DNA of 64,000 nucleotides, from positions 53,747 to 117,746 of the forward strand of contig CACBPP010000004.1 in NCBI GenBank assembly GCA_902541175.1. The letters are read 5' to 3'. Position 1 is the first letter of the stretch, and each line of letters opens with the position of its first letter. Below the pieces are notes generated by a model. That model was not told the DNA's origin and made no database searches. It was given only the letters and a program-made list of their open reading frames with translations. The position numbers and the translations under genes are program-made. This DNA comes from an uncultured SAR86 cluster bacterium. Its GTDB lineage: Bacteria; Pseudomonadota; Gammaproteobacteria; Magnimaribacterales; D2472. Shown in pieces: positions 8,762 to 20,204 of the stretch.

Positions 8762-10009
8762 TTGAGTAAATCAAAACTATCTAGAGAAATAAAAGCTTGG
8801 ATATCTTATGATCTAGGTAACTCAGCTTTTGCAACTACTGTTTTAGCAGCGTTTTTTCCTATCTTTTACAATCAATATTGGGCGTCTACATTAGACTCTA
8901 CTTTATCAGCAGAGTATCTAAGTTGGACTCTAGTAATTTCAAATCTTACTTTATTATTCACCGCACCTCTCATAGGAGCTATAACCGATATAAGTAAGTC
9001 TACTAAATTGATGTTTATATCAATGGTTTCAATATCCATTATTTGCGTTGGTTTATTATATTTTTTACAAGTTGGATCCTGGTTATATGCTTTAGTATTT
9101 TTTGGTATTGCTAACTATTTCTTTTCTGCATCAAATGTTCTGTATGACAAAATTTTAGTTCAAATAGCATCTCCTGATTTATTTTCAAAGATTTCAGGTT
9201 ACGGGTATGCCTGGGGATATTTTGGAGGAGGGTTGCTTTTTCTTGTAAATGCTTTGATGAGCCTTTATCCAGAAATGTTTGGATTGAGCTCTCAAGCTGA
9301 TGCAATAAGATGGTCATTTATTACAGTATCTGTCTGGTGGACAATATTCCTATTACCTCTATCAATTACATACAAAGAAAGAGTTGTTAATTCATCACAA
9401 AGGGTACTTAAGGATTCTTTTAGAAATTTTGTTAATACTCTTAAATCTGTATCAGAGTATAGAAATGCATTCATATTTTTGATCGCTTTTTTTCTATTTA
9501 TAGATGGCGTTCATACTGTTATAGCACTTGCTTCAACCTTTGCTATAAATCTAGGTCTTGATACAAGCTCAATTATTATTGCTTTAATTTTAGTTCAATT
9601 TGTAGCATTCCCCTCAACATTGATGTGGGCATTTGTTGCAGAAAAGTACGGAGATAAATTAGTAATTAATATAACGATTATTATCTACATCATATTAATT
9701 TTGTATTCATTTAATTTATCTGATGGAATTGAATTTTATATTCTTGCAGGATTAATAGGTTTTATTCAAGGAGGCATTCAGGGTAGTTCTCGTAGCTTAT
9801 TTGCTAAGTTAGTCCCATCTGATAAAGCAGGAGCATTTTTTGGTTTGTTTAATACCTTCGGAAAGGCTGCAGCATTTATTGGTCCAGCACTTATAGGTAT
9901 TTTCTTAGCAATATTTAAAGATACAACATTAATGCTTTTGCCTTTATTAATTTTATTTGTATTAGGCATTGTTGTTTTATATTTTGTTGATACCGATGAA
10001 GTTATTTAG
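8762..10009 (+). CDS. MFS transporter of the UMF1 (Atg22-like) family
   Basis: Inner-membrane carrier of 415 aa with about 12 hydrophobic segments. The N-terminal signature ISYDLGNSAFATTVLAAFFPIF is typical of the bacterial UMF1/Atg22-like permeases. GGIQGSSRSLFAKLVP (about residues 336-351) is the matching C-half motif. The start is a TTG at 8762, chosen because SKLSREIKAWISYDLGN begins right there and no ATG is available. Substrates of this family are poorly known; amino acids or other metabolites are possible. The gene overlaps the following small membrane protein by 14 bases. Confidence 0.88.
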   Translation: MSKSKLSREIKAWISYDLGNSAFATTVLAAFFPIFYNQYWASTLDSTLSAEYLSWTLVISNLTLLFTAPLIGAITDISKSTKLMFISMVSISIICVGLLYFLQVGSWLYALVFFGIANYFFSASNVLYDKILVQIASPDLFSKISGYGYAWGYFGGGLLFLVNALMSLYPEMFGLSSQADAIRWSFITVSVWWTIFLLPLSITYKERVVNSSQRVLKDSFRNFVNTLKSVSEYRNAFIFLIAFFLFIDGVHTVIALASTFAINLGLDTSSIIIALILVQFVAFPSTLMWAFVAEKYGDKLVINITIIIYIILILYSFNLSDGIEFYILAGLIGFIQGGIQGSSRSLFAKLVPSDKAGAFFGLFNTFGKAAAFIGPALIGIFLAIFKDTTLMLLPLLILFVLGIVVLYFVDTDEVI

Positions 10010-10181
10010 CACAAAATCAATAATTTTTTATAGCATATTAGGGGCAATAACAGCCTTTTTAATCGCTCCATTTATAAGAAGTCTTATTGATTTTAGTACT
10101 GGTATTGAGTTACTTATCACCACAGCAATAATAATACCAATGTATGCTGTCATCACAAGATTTTTAAAAAAGTATCTTTAA
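9996..10181 (+). CDS. Small two-helix membrane protein, unknown function
   Basis: A 61-aa protein beginning MKLFSTKSIIFYSILG with two hydrophobic segments and a basic C terminus, RFLKKYL. I chose the ATG at 9996, which overlaps the end of the MFS gene by 14 bases and suggests translational coupling. An in-frame TTG further upstream is less likely. The stop overlaps the convergent GDPD gene by four bases. No family was recognised. It may be an accessory to the MFS carrier, but only the adjacency supports this. Confidence 0.68.
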   Translation: MKLFSTKSIIFYSILGAITAFLIAPFIRSLIDFSTGIELLITTAIIIPMYAVITRFLKKYL

Positions 10182-10912
10182 GATTTTTGAAGTGTTTCAA
10201 ATAAAAGTTTTGGTTTGTCAGTAATTATTCCATCAACTTTAAGATCGATCAAATAATTGAATGTTTTAACATCATTAATTGTCCAAACCATTATTTTGAG
10301 CCCTTTTGACTTTAGGTACTTAACAAATCTTTTTGTCACAATCCTTACTCCGTAATATCTAATAGGTATTTGAAGACAATCACCAGGAACGATTCCCCTA
10401 AAGATACCAAAACTCGACATAAGTGTTTTGGCAACCTCATTGGGACCCATGGATATGCATAAATGCGGATGAGTTGATCTTACATTATTTAATCTTTCGC
10501 TATTAAAACTTGCCACACAGACTCTTTCAGAGGCGTTTGATTTTGATATAACTTCTAATGCAGGATTAACAACTTCGTCTGTTTTAAAGTCTATTTGAAA
10601 TGAAGTTGAAGGAAAGGTATTTAAAGCATCGACTAATTTAGGAATTTTATGATCACCAAATATTCTCAAATCATCAATTTCTTGACTAGAGAGGCTATCA
10701 AATTTAAAAGGTAAATCACAAATTCTTTTGAGATCATTGTCATGAAAAATATATGGGATACCATCAGAGGACACTTGCACATCAGTTTCAATGAATTTAC
10801 AGCCTAAAGATATTGAGTATTCAAAAGATTCAAGCGTATTTTCTGCTGCTTCTTCAGCTCCACCTCTGTGAGCTAGCACCTCTAGACCATCATATTTTAG
10901 ATAAGTTTTCAT
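10178..10912 (-). CDS. Glycerophosphodiester phosphodiesterase
   Basis: A 244-aa enzyme that cleaves glycerophosphodiesters from lipid head groups to glycerol-3-phosphate and an alcohol. Motifs of the GDPD TIM barrel are HRGGAEEAAENT (15-26), IETDVQ (41-46) and FHDND (56-60), which hold the catalytic His pair and the metal-binding Glu/Asp. WTINDV and GIITDKP near the C terminus complete the pattern. There is no signal peptide, so it acts in the cytoplasm. It starts at an ATG and is divergent from the PlsC-like acyltransferase, a gene of the same lipid chemistry. It adds to the organophosphate-salvage theme of the first 12 kb. Confidence 0.92.
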   Translation of the reverse strand: MKTYLKYDGLEVLAHRGGAEEAAENTLESFEYSISLGCKFIETDVQVSSDGIPYIFHDNDLKRICDLPFKFDSLSSQEIDDLRIFGDHKIPKLVDALNTFPSTSFQIDFKTDEVVNPALEVISKSNASERVCVASFNSERLNNVRSTHPHLCISMGPNEVAKTLMSSFGIFRGIVPGDCLQIPIRYYGVRIVTKRFVKYLKSKGLKIMVWTINDVKTFNYLIDLKVDGIITDKPKLLFETLQKS

Positions 10913-10976
10913 TAATCGATATTGTATACGTTAATATTGTAAAATATGTCTCTTTAATGAGAAGTTAACTATTTCA

Positions 10977-12086
10977 GTGAAAAAATTTGATTCTATAAGA
11001 CCATATCATGATGATGAAGTTCATCAAGTTTTGATTGATCTATCTAACAACAGAAGATTTTTAAAAATGTTATTTTCTACAGGTAGGTTTAATAAAATAA
11101 GATACCTACCTTTTTCAAGAAAAGTTCTTAGCCTTGTTCTTAAAAACAGAATTAAAAATATAAAAAGTGTTAGTCAGTATCAAGATGCATTTGAAGCAGT
11201 GGTCTCTGAAGTAATAAAGAATTCAATCAAAAAATTTTCAATAACTGGTATCGAAAATTTAGATTCTAATAAAGGATATCTTTTTGTAGCAAACCATCGA
11301 GATATAACCCTTGATTCAGCATTACTTAATTTTACATTGCATCAAAATAATTTTAAGACCACTTATAACGCAGTTGGCAATAATTTATTGAGTGAGAAGT
11401 GGGCATCAGATCTTATGCGATTAAATAAAAGTTTTATTATTGATAGAAGTGATAAATCAAAAAGAGATATATATAAAAGTTTAAATCTTGCATCAGAATT
11501 TATCTACAACACAATAGTTAATGAGAACGAGTCTATTTGGATTGCACAAAAACAAGGCAGATCTAAAGATGGTAATGATTACACAGATCCATCAGTGATT
11601 AAAATGATTCATTTGAACGCAAGAAAAAAATTATATGTAAATGATTATCTTAATAGTTTAAATCTTATTCCAGTTTCAATATCTTATGAAAAAGATCCTA
11701 ATGATCTACTTAAAGCCAAAGAAATGTACCTAACAGACCTTAATCAAAAATACATAAAAGAAAGAAAAGAAGATATGGAAAGCATTTTTCAAGGTATTAA
11801 TGGCTCAAAAGGAGATGTGCATTTAAATATTGGTAAAGTAATGCACTTTGATTCAGATTCTTATGAAGAATGTTCTGATCAAATTACTGAAGCAATAAAG
11901 CAATCATATCAACTACATTCAACAAATTACGCTGCTGCTTTAATACAAGGAAAACCAAATAACAATAGCAAATATTCACCAGAAGAAATTAATGAAGCAA
12001 TAGAGTATCTTGAAAATAGAATGAACCTCATACCAGATGATATGAGGCCATATTTTCTTAATCAATATTCCAATTCTGTGATATAG
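10977..12086 (+). CDS. PlsC-like glycerol(phosphate) acyltransferase
   Basis: A 369-aa acyltransferase of the lysophospholipid acyltransferase superfamily. It opens with KKFDSIRPYHDDEV. The catalytic block is ANHRDITLDSALL at residues 105-117, with His107, Asp109 and Asp113. The classical spacing is His-x4-Asp; here the second Asp is one position further, as in a subgroup that reads NHRDI. GRSKDG near residue 195 is the counterpart of the EGxRS acceptor motif. The start is the GTG at 10977. It is divergent from the GDPD gene across 64 bases. It probably acylates a glycerol-phosphate backbone at the membrane; the exact acceptor is uncertain. Confidence 0.83.
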   Translation: MKKFDSIRPYHDDEVHQVLIDLSNNRRFLKMLFSTGRFNKIRYLPFSRKVLSLVLKNRIKNIKSVSQYQDAFEAVVSEVIKNSIKKFSITGIENLDSNKGYLFVANHRDITLDSALLNFTLHQNNFKTTYNAVGNNLLSEKWASDLMRLNKSFIIDRSDKSKRDIYKSLNLASEFIYNTIVNENESIWIAQKQGRSKDGNDYTDPSVIKMIHLNARKKLYVNDYLNSLNLIPVSISYEKDPNDLLKAKEMYLTDLNQKYIKERKEDMESIFQGINGSKGDVHLNIGKVMHFDSDSYEECSDQITEAIKQSYQLHSTNYAAALIQGKPNNNSKYSPEEINEAIEYLENRMNLIPDDMRPYFLNQYSNSVI

Positions 12087-12100
12087 ACATTTAAAAAAAG

Positions 12101-12140
12101 AATAAAAAAAGAGAAGAGCTACTTCCGTAACTCTTCTCTA
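12101..12140 (-). terminator. Intrinsic terminator of the porin-glnK-amtB operon
   Basis: The stem agagaagag / ctcttctct (12110-12118 with 12131-12139) has an inner tac/gta pair. Read on the minus strand it is followed by a run of seven T. It lies about 60 bases beyond the amtB stop and also sits behind the plus-strand acyltransferase. Confidence 0.8.
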
Positions 12141-12200
12141 AAAAATTTAATATTCTGACTTAGTTATTGGGGGAGCACTATGACAGTCATCATTATTAAA

Positions 12201-13433
12201 TTATTTAAACTCTGGATAAGCTTCTATACCTATCTCAGAAACATCAAGACCAAGATCTTGTTCTTCATCTGTAGCTCTAATTGGCATTACTGAATTGATA
12301 GCCATTGTTGCTAGATAACTCATAATAAAAGTGAATCCAGCTATTGCTAATACACCTATCAATTGTGTTACAAAACTTGCACCACCAGTAAAGCTAACTG
12401 CTAATACTCCGAAGATTCCAACTGTTCCGTGAGCAGAAATAGCTCCTACAGGGTCATCAATTCCAGATTTCTCGAGATATAAGATTGAGAAATAAACAAT
12501 GACACCACCTATAGCACCTACTAATACTGCCATACCACCAGAAGGACTTAATGGATCTGCAGTAATAGCTACAAGTCCAGCAATTGCACCATTCATAGCC
12601 ATTGTTACATCCATTTTTCCTGTCATGATTAAGCTAACTAAAAGCGCAGCAACAACTCCGCCTGCAGCAGCCATATTTGTATTCATAAATACCTGACTTA
12701 CAGCAATAGCACTTCCTTCACTAGCAACAGCAAGTTCAGATCCACCATTGAATCCAAACCAACCAAGCCATAGAATCCAGACACCTAATGCTGCCATTGG
12801 AATATTTGATCCTGGCATTGGATTGACGGATCCGTCATATCCGTATTTACCTTTTCTTGGACCTAATATACTTACAACACCTAAAGCTGCAGCTGCACCA
12901 CATAAATGCACAGTACCTGAGCCAGCGTAGTCAGAATATCCCATTGCGTTTAAGAAACCACCACCCCAGTTCCAATAACCTTGGATAGGGTATATAAATC
13001 CTGTCAGAATGACTGCGAATATAAAAAATGGTAATAACTTCATTCTTCCTGCAACAGCTCCAGATACAATAGACATCGCTGTAGCTACGAATACAACTTG
13101 GAAAAAGAAGTCAGCTTGTTGGGAATAATCCATTCCATAGGGCATACCAATTTCTTCATTTGGTAATGCTGTAGATAAACCTAGAGATGTTCCAATTGAT
13201 GGTATTACACCTTCAATTAGAGATCCTCCAGGATACATTAGTACAAAACCGCAAACTAAATACATAATACATGCTATTGAATATAGTCCTAGGTTTTTAG
13301 TAACAATTTCAGATACATCTTTTTTTTGAACTAGTCCTGCTTCAAGCATAGTAAATCCTGCTGCCATCCACATAACTAATGCACCCGCCATAACGGCATA
13401 AAATGTATCTAATGCAAATTTAATTTCTTCCAT
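12201..13433 (-). CDS. amtB: Ammonium transporter
   Basis: Inner-membrane ammonium channel of 410 aa with 11 hydrophobic segments. It opens with an N-terminal half containing MWMAAGFTMLEAGLVQKKD. Conserved pore motifs include DYAGSGTVHLCGAAAALG (the first twin His) and ISAHGTVGIFGVL (the second pore His). The start is an ATG preceded by aaggag. glnK lies 13 bases upstream, the classical coupling in which GlnK plugs AmtB when ammonium is ample. The operon continues upstream with a TorF-like porin and a sigma-54 promoter and ends at the hairpin near 12101-12140. Confidence 0.96.
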   Translation of the reverse strand: MEEIKFALDTFYAVMAGALVMWMAAGFTMLEAGLVQKKDVSEIVTKNLGLYSIACIMYLVCGFVLMYPGGSLIEGVIPSIGTSLGLSTALPNEEIGMPYGMDYSQQADFFFQVVFVATAMSIVSGAVAGRMKLLPFFIFAVILTGFIYPIQGYWNWGGGFLNAMGYSDYAGSGTVHLCGAAAALGVVSILGPRKGKYGYDGSVNPMPGSNIPMAALGVWILWLGWFGFNGGSELAVASEGSAIAVSQVFMNTNMAAAGGVVAALLVSLIMTGKMDVTMAMNGAIAGLVAITADPLSPSGGMAVLVGAIGGVIVYFSILYLEKSGIDDPVGAISAHGTVGIFGVLAVSFTGGASFVTQLIGVLAIAGFTFIMSYLATMAINSVMPIRATDEEQDLGLDVSEIGIEAYPEFK

Positions 13434-13446
13434 AATTTCTCCTTAT

Positions 13447-14381
<935 letters not shown>

Positions 14382-14415
14382 TTTAATCTCCTTTAAAATA
14401 TACTTACTAACTAAT

Positions 14416-14433
14416 ATGCAATTGGTGTGCCAA
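14416..14433 (-). promoter_or_regulatory. Sigma-54 (RpoN) promoter for porin-glnK-amtB
   Basis: On the minus strand the sequence reads TTGGCACACCAATTGCAT. This matches the sigma-54 consensus TGGCACG-N4-TTGCA with a single change, G to A after TGGCAC. The -12 element lies about 37 bases before the porin start codon. The position in front of a glnK-amtB operon is where NtrC/sigma-54 control is known. No confident NtrC dyad was seen upstream. Confidence 0.82.
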
Positions 14434-14441
14434 TTATGTAA

Positions 14442-14472
14442 TTGTTTAATTTATATAAAAAAAAGTTATAAT
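14442..14472 (+). promoter_or_regulatory. Possible sigma-70 promoter for the SDR gene
   Basis: A perfect TATAAT lies at 14467-14472, 25 bases before the SDR start. A partial -35, TTGTTT, lies 19 bases upstream of it. The spacing is long, so only the -10 is convincing. Confidence 0.35.
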
Positions 14473-14496
14473 TTTTAGTAAATTTTAGGAGAAAAT

Positions 14497-15267
14497 ATGG
14501 ATCTAAATAATAAAGTAGCTTTAGTTACAGGTGGAGCATCTGGTTTAGGACAGGCTACCGTAGAAGCTTACGTGGCTAAAGGAGCAAAAGCAGTCATATT
14601 AGATATAAATGAAGATAAAGCTCTAGAAATAATAAAAAATTTAGGTGAGGACAAAGTTATATTTATTTCTACAGATATTATGAAAGAAGATCCAGTAGTG
14701 GAGGCAATAAATAAGATAAAAGATAATTTTGGAGGACTCCATATTGCAGTAAATTGTGCTGGAACTGGATACCCGGGAAGAATATTAGGTAAAGAAGCAC
14801 CTCATCCATTGGATGCCTTTCAATTTATTGTTAATTTAAACCTTGTTGGGACTTTTAACGTTATGAGAATAGCAGCTGAATTAATGGATAAGAATGAACC
14901 AGATGAAAAAGGTGAAAAGGGAGTAATTATTAACACGGCTTCTATCGCAGGTATTGAGGGTCAAATTGGTCAATCAGCATATAGTGCATCTAAAGCAGGT
15001 GTTATTGGATTAACTATTACTGCTGCTAGAGATCTCGCAAGACATGCTATAAGAGTATGTACAATTGCTCCAGGAATTTTTGATACTCCGCTAATGCAAT
15101 TAGCGCCAGATAAAGTACGAGATCCTTTATTAGAATCTACTCAATTTCCTCATAGATTTGGGCAGCCAAATGAATTTGCCGATTTGGCAGTTCATATTGT
15201 AGAAAATACATACCTTAATGGTGAAACAATTAGGTTAGATTCTGGGATGAGAATGAAACCAAGATAA
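14497..15267 (+). CDS. Short-chain dehydrogenase, 3-hydroxyacyl-CoA dehydrogenase type 2-like
   Basis: A cytoplasmic NAD-dependent dehydrogenase of 256 aa. The cofactor site TGGASGLG (11-18), Asp36 at the end of beta2 (NAD preference), NCAG near residue 86, Ser149, and the catalytic YSASK (Tyr162, Lys166) are all present. The insert around EAPHPLDAFQ and the ending NGETIRLDSGMRMKPR resemble the HSD10 (type II 3-hydroxyacyl-CoA dehydrogenase) group. This group oxidises short-chain 3-hydroxyacyl-CoA in fatty and branched-chain acid breakdown. The ATG follows aggaga. It is convergent with a small membrane protein gene. Confidence 0.9.
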   Translation: MDLNNKVALVTGGASGLGQATVEAYVAKGAKAVILDINEDKALEIIKNLGEDKVIFISTDIMKEDPVVEAINKIKDNFGGLHIAVNCAGTGYPGRILGKEAPHPLDAFQFIVNLNLVGTFNVMRIAAELMDKNEPDEKGEKGVIINTASIAGIEGQIGQSAYSASKAGVIGLTITAARDLARHAIRVCTIAPGIFDTPLMQLAPDKVRDPLLESTQFPHRFGQPNEFADLAVHIVENTYLNGETIRLDSGMRMKPR

Positions 15268-15268
15268 A

Positions 15269-15400
15269 TTATTGAACAGCCACCCAGTATGTCATTGCGA
15301 TAACAGCAACAATAATTAAAAACAAAATAACCTTAGCATCGCTCTTGCTATCAAGGTTTGCTTCATCTGATTCATAGTATTCTTTATAGTCATCCTTCAT
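15269..15400 (-). CDS. Small single-helix membrane protein with acidic N-terminus
   Basis: A 43-aa frame starting MKDDYKEYYESDEANLDSKS, followed by one helix, VILFLIIVAVIAMTYW. A ribosome site ggag lies nine bases before the ATG at 15400, inside the end of the acuI gene. The start is two bases behind the acuI stop, and its own stop is one base from the SDR stop. It is probably cotranscribed with trxB and acuI. I do not recognise the family; function unknown. Confidence 0.6.
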   Translation of the reverse strand: MKDDYKEYYESDEANLDSKSDAKVILFLIIVAVIAMTYWVAVQ

Positions 15401-15402
15401 AT

Positions 15403-16386
15403 TTATTCTCCATGTTGTATCACAACTCTTCCAATTTGTTCACCTTTCAGAATTTTATCAATTTCTTCGTTAATTTCTGAAATTTTTACTATTTTCGTTT
15501 GATATGAAAGATCAAGCGACCATTCATTTGATAATAATTCCCACAAGTCTTTTTTTAGTTCTATGGATGATTCGGCTGAATCAATTCCACTTAACTGAAT
15601 ACCTCTTAAAATAAAAGGAAATACAGATGAGGAGAATTTTGGTCCAGCAACATTTCCACAGCATGAAACTACACCATGATTTGCAATCATTGTTAGCATT
15701 TTAGATAAAATGTCACCACCTACAGTATCTACCGCTGCAGAGTATTGAGCTTTATCCATGGGTTTCACAGGATCTGTCATATATTCATTTCTGTCTATAA
15801 TTTCATTAGCTCCCATCATTTTAAGAGTATCGACTTGTGAGGATTTCCCTGAAATTGCATGAACTTCATATCCAACTTTTGAGAGGATTCCCACTGAAAT
15901 TGAGCCAACACCACCTGTAGAACCAGATACTAAAACTGGAAGTTTCTTTGAACAATCACTATCAACAATTTTTTTTATACATGCTGCAGCAGTAATACCA
16001 GCGGTTCCATATGACATGCTCTTTATGTGATCTAACTCAGACGGCATTTTTATTACCCAATTGCTTGGAAGATGAACGATTTCTCCAAAACCTCCAAATT
16101 CAGACATTCCAATTTTATATCCTGTTGCAATAACATTATCACCGATAGAAAAATCTGGAGTTGATGATTCAATTATTTCTCCAGCTACATCTATTCCGGG
16201 AACAAATGGATATGAAGATGCTACACCTTTTGCTCCGGAGGCAGCGAGAGCATCTTTATAATTTAATGATGAGTAATGAACCTTTATTAATACTCGGCCT
16301 TGTTCAAGTTTTGGAATATCAATATCTTCTAAAGAACCGTTAAAATTCCCTTCGTTTTCTCTTACAAGATAACCTTTAAATTTCAT
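15403..16386 (-). CDS. acuI: Acrylyl-CoA reductase-type quinone oxidoreductase (YhdH/AcuI)
   Basis: A 327-aa medium-chain reductase without zinc ligands. HYSSLNYKDALAASGAKG and YPFVPGIDVAGEI at the N terminus and VSGSTGGVGSISVGIL in the NADPH-binding fold match the YhdH/YhfP/AcuI branch. AcuI reduces acrylyl-CoA to propionyl-CoA with NADPH, which detoxifies acrylate, for example from DMSP breakdown. No DMSP lyase is in the window, so that pathway is only suggested. The gene starts two bases behind the trxB stop, indicating an operon with thioredoxin reductase, and is followed by a 43-aa membrane protein. Confidence 0.88.
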   Translation of the reverse strand: MKFKGYLVRENEGNFNGSLEDIDIPKLEQGRVLIKVHYSSLNYKDALAASGAKGVASSYPFVPGIDVAGEIIESSTPDFSIGDNVIATGYKIGMSEFGGFGEIVHLPSNWVIKMPSELDHIKSMSYGTAGITAAACIKKIVDSDCSKKLPVLVSGSTGGVGSISVGILSKVGYEVHAISGKSSQVDTLKMMGANEIIDRNEYMTDPVKPMDKAQYSAAVDTVGGDILSKMLTMIANHGVVSCCGNVAGPKFSSSVFPFILRGIQLSGIDSAESSIELKKDLWELLSNEWSLDLSYQTKIVKISEINEEIDKILKGEQIGRVVIQHGE

Positions 16387-16388
16387 TG

Positions 16389-17366
<978 letters not shown>

Positions 17367-17404
17367 TTATGCCTATAATTAGACCAATAATTAGATATAG
17401 TTAA

Positions 17405-19702
17405 ATGCCTCCATATATAAAAAATACGCTATTAAATTTTCTAAGTTTTTTTCTTATTGCATTTTCATTATATATTTTTATATCACTTGTTTCTTATGAT
17501 ATTTCCGACTCTGGATTCTTTAATAAAAATTCTAATGAAACAGTTAACAACTTAGGTGGACCTCTTGGAGCAAAAATATCAGATTTCTTAAATACAATTT
17601 TTGGTTTTGGTGGATATTTAGTTCTTTTTATTGGAAGTGTTTGGGCTATTCAAACATTATTTTTTGAGGATCCTTATTCATCCTTAAATAAGTCATTAGT
17701 AAGACTGCTGAGTTCTATACTTTTATTGGTATGTTTTTGTTCAATAGGGTATTTCTATTTTCTTGATAGCTTTGGAGGTGTTATTGGAAAAGAAATAATA
17801 TACTCATTATCTTCTTCAATTGGCGATATAGGATCATTAATATTTTTAGTCATATTATTAATACCTTCTACTTCATTAGCTTTTAATTTTTCGTGGTCAA
17901 AAACCATTGATAAAACAGGTGAAATTTTGATTATTTTTGGAAAATTTAGTTTTCAAATAATTTCAAGACTTCTTGTAAATCTAAAAGAATTAGTAATTCT
18001 TTTTTTCAGTAAAGTTAGAAAAATTGTCTCCACAATGCAGATTAGAAATGATAATAAAGTTAAGTCAGCATCAAAGCCCAAAATTTCAAAAGAACCTCAA
18101 ATTAAAGAAAAACAGGTTGAAGAAATTAAAAAAGATCTCACTCAAGGTGATTTACCTATTAAAGATGAAACACCATTAAAAGAAGTATTAAAAGAAAGCT
18201 CTGACACTGACGAAGAAAAAAAAGAAAAGGCTGTTATGCCAAGTACTGAATTACTTGATAGAGCACTTGATGATGGAAGTTCATTGTCTGAGAGCGAATT
18301 AAATCAAATAGCTGAACTTCTTGAAGCCAAATTAGAAGAATTTGGTATTGAAGCCACCGTTGAATCAGTTTTACCAGGACCAGTTGTAACTCGATTTGAA
18401 ATTCAGCCAGCACCAGGAACAAAAGCAAGCAAAATAACTAATATTGCACAAGATATTGCAAGATCATTATCGGTAAGCAGTGTTAGGGTTGTAGAAGTGA
18501 TTGAGGGAAAATCATACGTGGGTATTGAGATACCAAATAATAATAGAAAAATGGTTAGGCTTACTGAAATACTCTCCTCGAAAGCATTTAAATCCTCTCC
18601 ATCAAATCTTAGCGTAGCGCTTGGTCAAGATATTTCCGGTAATCCAATTGTTGTAGATTTATCCAAGATGCCCCATTTGTTGGTTGCTGGTACTACTGGA
18701 TCAGGAAAGTCAGTAGGACTAAATGCAATGCTATTGAGTTTATTATTTAAATCTGATCCTGAAGAAGTAAGATTGATATTAGTAGATCCAAAAATGTTGG
18801 AATTGGCTGTCTATGACGGAATACCTCATTTACTTACACCAGTGATAACAGATATGACAGATGCATCAAACGGTTTGAGGTGGTGTGTGGCAGAAATGGA
18901 CAGAAGATATAAATTAATGTCCATGATGGGAGTAAGAAACTTGGCTGGATTCAATAAAAAAATTCTAGATGCTGAAAAGAATGGAAAACAGATATTAAAT
19001 CCTTTAAATGAGAATGAGGATGAATATCTTGAAGTATTGCCATCTATAGTTGTAGTTGTTGATGAATTTGCAGACATGATGATGTTAGTAGGAAAAAAAG
19101 TTGAACATCTTATTGCTAGAATTGCACAAAAAGCTAGAGCAGCTGGAATTCATCTAATATTAGCAACTCAAAGACCTTCAGTAGATGTCATAACGGGTTT
19201 AATTAAGGCAAATATACCTACAAGAATTGCCTTTCAAGTTTCTACAAAAATAGACTCAAGGACAATTTTAGATCAAGGTGGAGCAGAACAATTATTAGGA
19301 TATGGAGACATGCTTTATTTACCTCCGGGAGTCGGTGTTCCAGTAAGGGTTCATGGAGCATTTGTTGGAGATGATGAGGTTCACAGAGTTGTAAATGATT
19401 GGAAATCTAGAGCAGAACCAAACTATGTAGATGAAATTACATCATCAACCCAAGATACTGGACCAATTCCAGGTTGGACAGGTGCTGACACAGGTAACTC
19501 AGATGAGCAAGATGAATTATATGATGAGGCTGTAAACTTTGTTATTGAATCTAGAAGAGCATCAATATCGGCTGTTCAAAGAAAATTGAGAATTGGCTAC
19601 AACAGAGCTGCAAGACTTATTGAAACAATGGAAGAGGCTGGACTTGTATCAGAAATGAGCTCAAATGGGTCAAGAGAAGTATTAGTGCCCAAAAGAGATT
19701 AA
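17405..19702 (+). CDS. ftsK: DNA translocase FtsK
   Basis: A 765-aa divisome ATPase that pumps chromosome ends across the septum. The N terminus has about four to five membrane segments (residues 15-165). A charged, Lys/Glu-rich linker covers about 215-280. The motor domain has Walker [10 protein letters not shown] (about 429-437) and Walker [13 protein letters not shown] (about 549). The C-terminal winged-helix gamma domain, ending [14 protein letters not shown], reads KOPS sites. The linker is short compared with the E. coli protein, as in most compact genomes. The start is the ATG at 17405. The gene is followed two bases later by the LolA-like gene. Confidence 0.96.
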   Translation: MPPYIKNTLLNFLSFFLIAFSLYIFISLVSYDISDSGFFNKNSNETVNNLGGPLGAKISDFLNTIFGFGGYLVLFIGSVWAIQTLFFEDPYSSLNKSLVRLLSSILLLVCFCSIGYFYFLDSFGGVIGKEIIYSLSSSIGDIGSLIFLVILLIPSTSLAFNFSWSKTIDKTGEILIIFGKFSFQIISRLLVNLKELVILFFSKVRKIVSTMQIRNDNKVKSASKPKISKEPQIKEKQVEEIKKDLTQGDLPIKDETPLKEVLKESSDTDEEKKEKAVMPSTELLDRALDDGSSLSESELNQIAELLEAKLEEFGIEATVESVLPGPVVTRFEIQPAPGTKASKITNIAQDIARSLSVSSVRVVEVIEGKSYVGIEIPNNNRKMVRLTEILSSKAFKSSPSNLSVALGQDISGNPIVVDLSKMPHLLVAGTTGSGKSVGLNAMLLSLLFKSDPEEVRLILVDPKMLELAVYDGIPHLLTPVITDMTDASNGLRWCVAEMDRRYKLMSMMGVRNLAGFNKKILDAEKNGKQILNPLNENEDEYLEVLPSIVVVVDEFADMMMLVGKKVEHLIARIAQKARAAGIHLILATQRPSVDVITGLIKANIPTRIAFQVSTKIDSRTILDQGGAEQLLGYGDMLYLPPGVGVPVRVHGAFVGDDEVHRVVNDWKSRAEPNYVDEITSSTQDTGPIPGWTGADTGNSDEQDELYDEAVNFVIESRRASISAVQRKLRIGYNRAARLIETMEEAGLVSEMSSNGSREVLVPKRD

Positions 19703-19703
19703 A

Positions 19704-20204
19704 TTGAAATTCATTTACATAAATTTCTTACTGTTTTTTAATTTGCTTATTTCAGCTAACACAATTGAGTCTCTAAATGAATTTTTTAAAAATAATTTAG
19801 AATTTGTCCAAACTAGTTTTAATACTATAAATAATAGCTTTGATAAGTCTTATGGTAATTTTTCTAGAGATTTAAATAACAACATAAAGATAGAGATTAA
19901 TTCTCCATTTAAAGAAATTTATTTTATCAATGAGGATGGTATTGAAATACATGATTTAGAATTCAACCAAAAGAGATTTATAAAGAATCAAGATATACCA
20001 AATAATATTTTAAAATTTATTAAAAATGGATTTAGGAATGAGTCGTTAGATTTTGAACAAATAGATGATTATAAATTTAAGATAACTGAGTTTGAAAAAA
20101 ATTATTATTTTGAATTTATTAGTAATGACACTCTACAAATAAAATATAAAGATAATATGAACTTAGATAATTTAATTAATTTTTCAAAACAAAATGATAA
20201 GTAA
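19704..20204 (+). CDS. lolA: LolA-like outer-membrane lipoprotein carrier (diverged)
   Basis: A 166-aa protein with an N-terminal signal peptide (KFIYINFLLFFNLLISA). The body alternates short strands with acidic and Asn-rich turns. Similarity to LolA is low by eye. The assignment rests mainly on gene order, because lolA follows ftsK in many Gammaproteobacteria, and on the size and signal peptide. LolA carries lipoproteins across the periplasm to LolB. The start is the TTG at 19704, one base after the ftsK stop. The end overlaps crcB by 11 bases. If not LolA, it is a secreted protein of unknown role. Confidence 0.65.
   Translation: MKFIYINFLLFFNLLISANTIESLNEFFKNNLEFVQTSFNTINNSFDKSYGNFSRDLNNNIKIEINSPFKEIYFINEDGIEIHDLEFNQKRFIKNQDIPNNILKFIKNGFRNESLDFEQIDDYKFKITEFEKNYYFEFISNDTLQIKYKDNMNLDNLINFSKQNDK

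Noticed and set aside
12141..12200. Possible small gene or RNA between the hairpin and the amtB stop
   Set aside because: No start with ribosome site, no conserved structure; it looks like the 3' untranslated end of the amtB transcript.
14420..14435. Palindrome AATTGG-N4-CCAATT as an independent operator
   Set aside because: It falls entirely within the sigma-54 promoter, which explains it better. A double role cannot be excluded but has no extra support.
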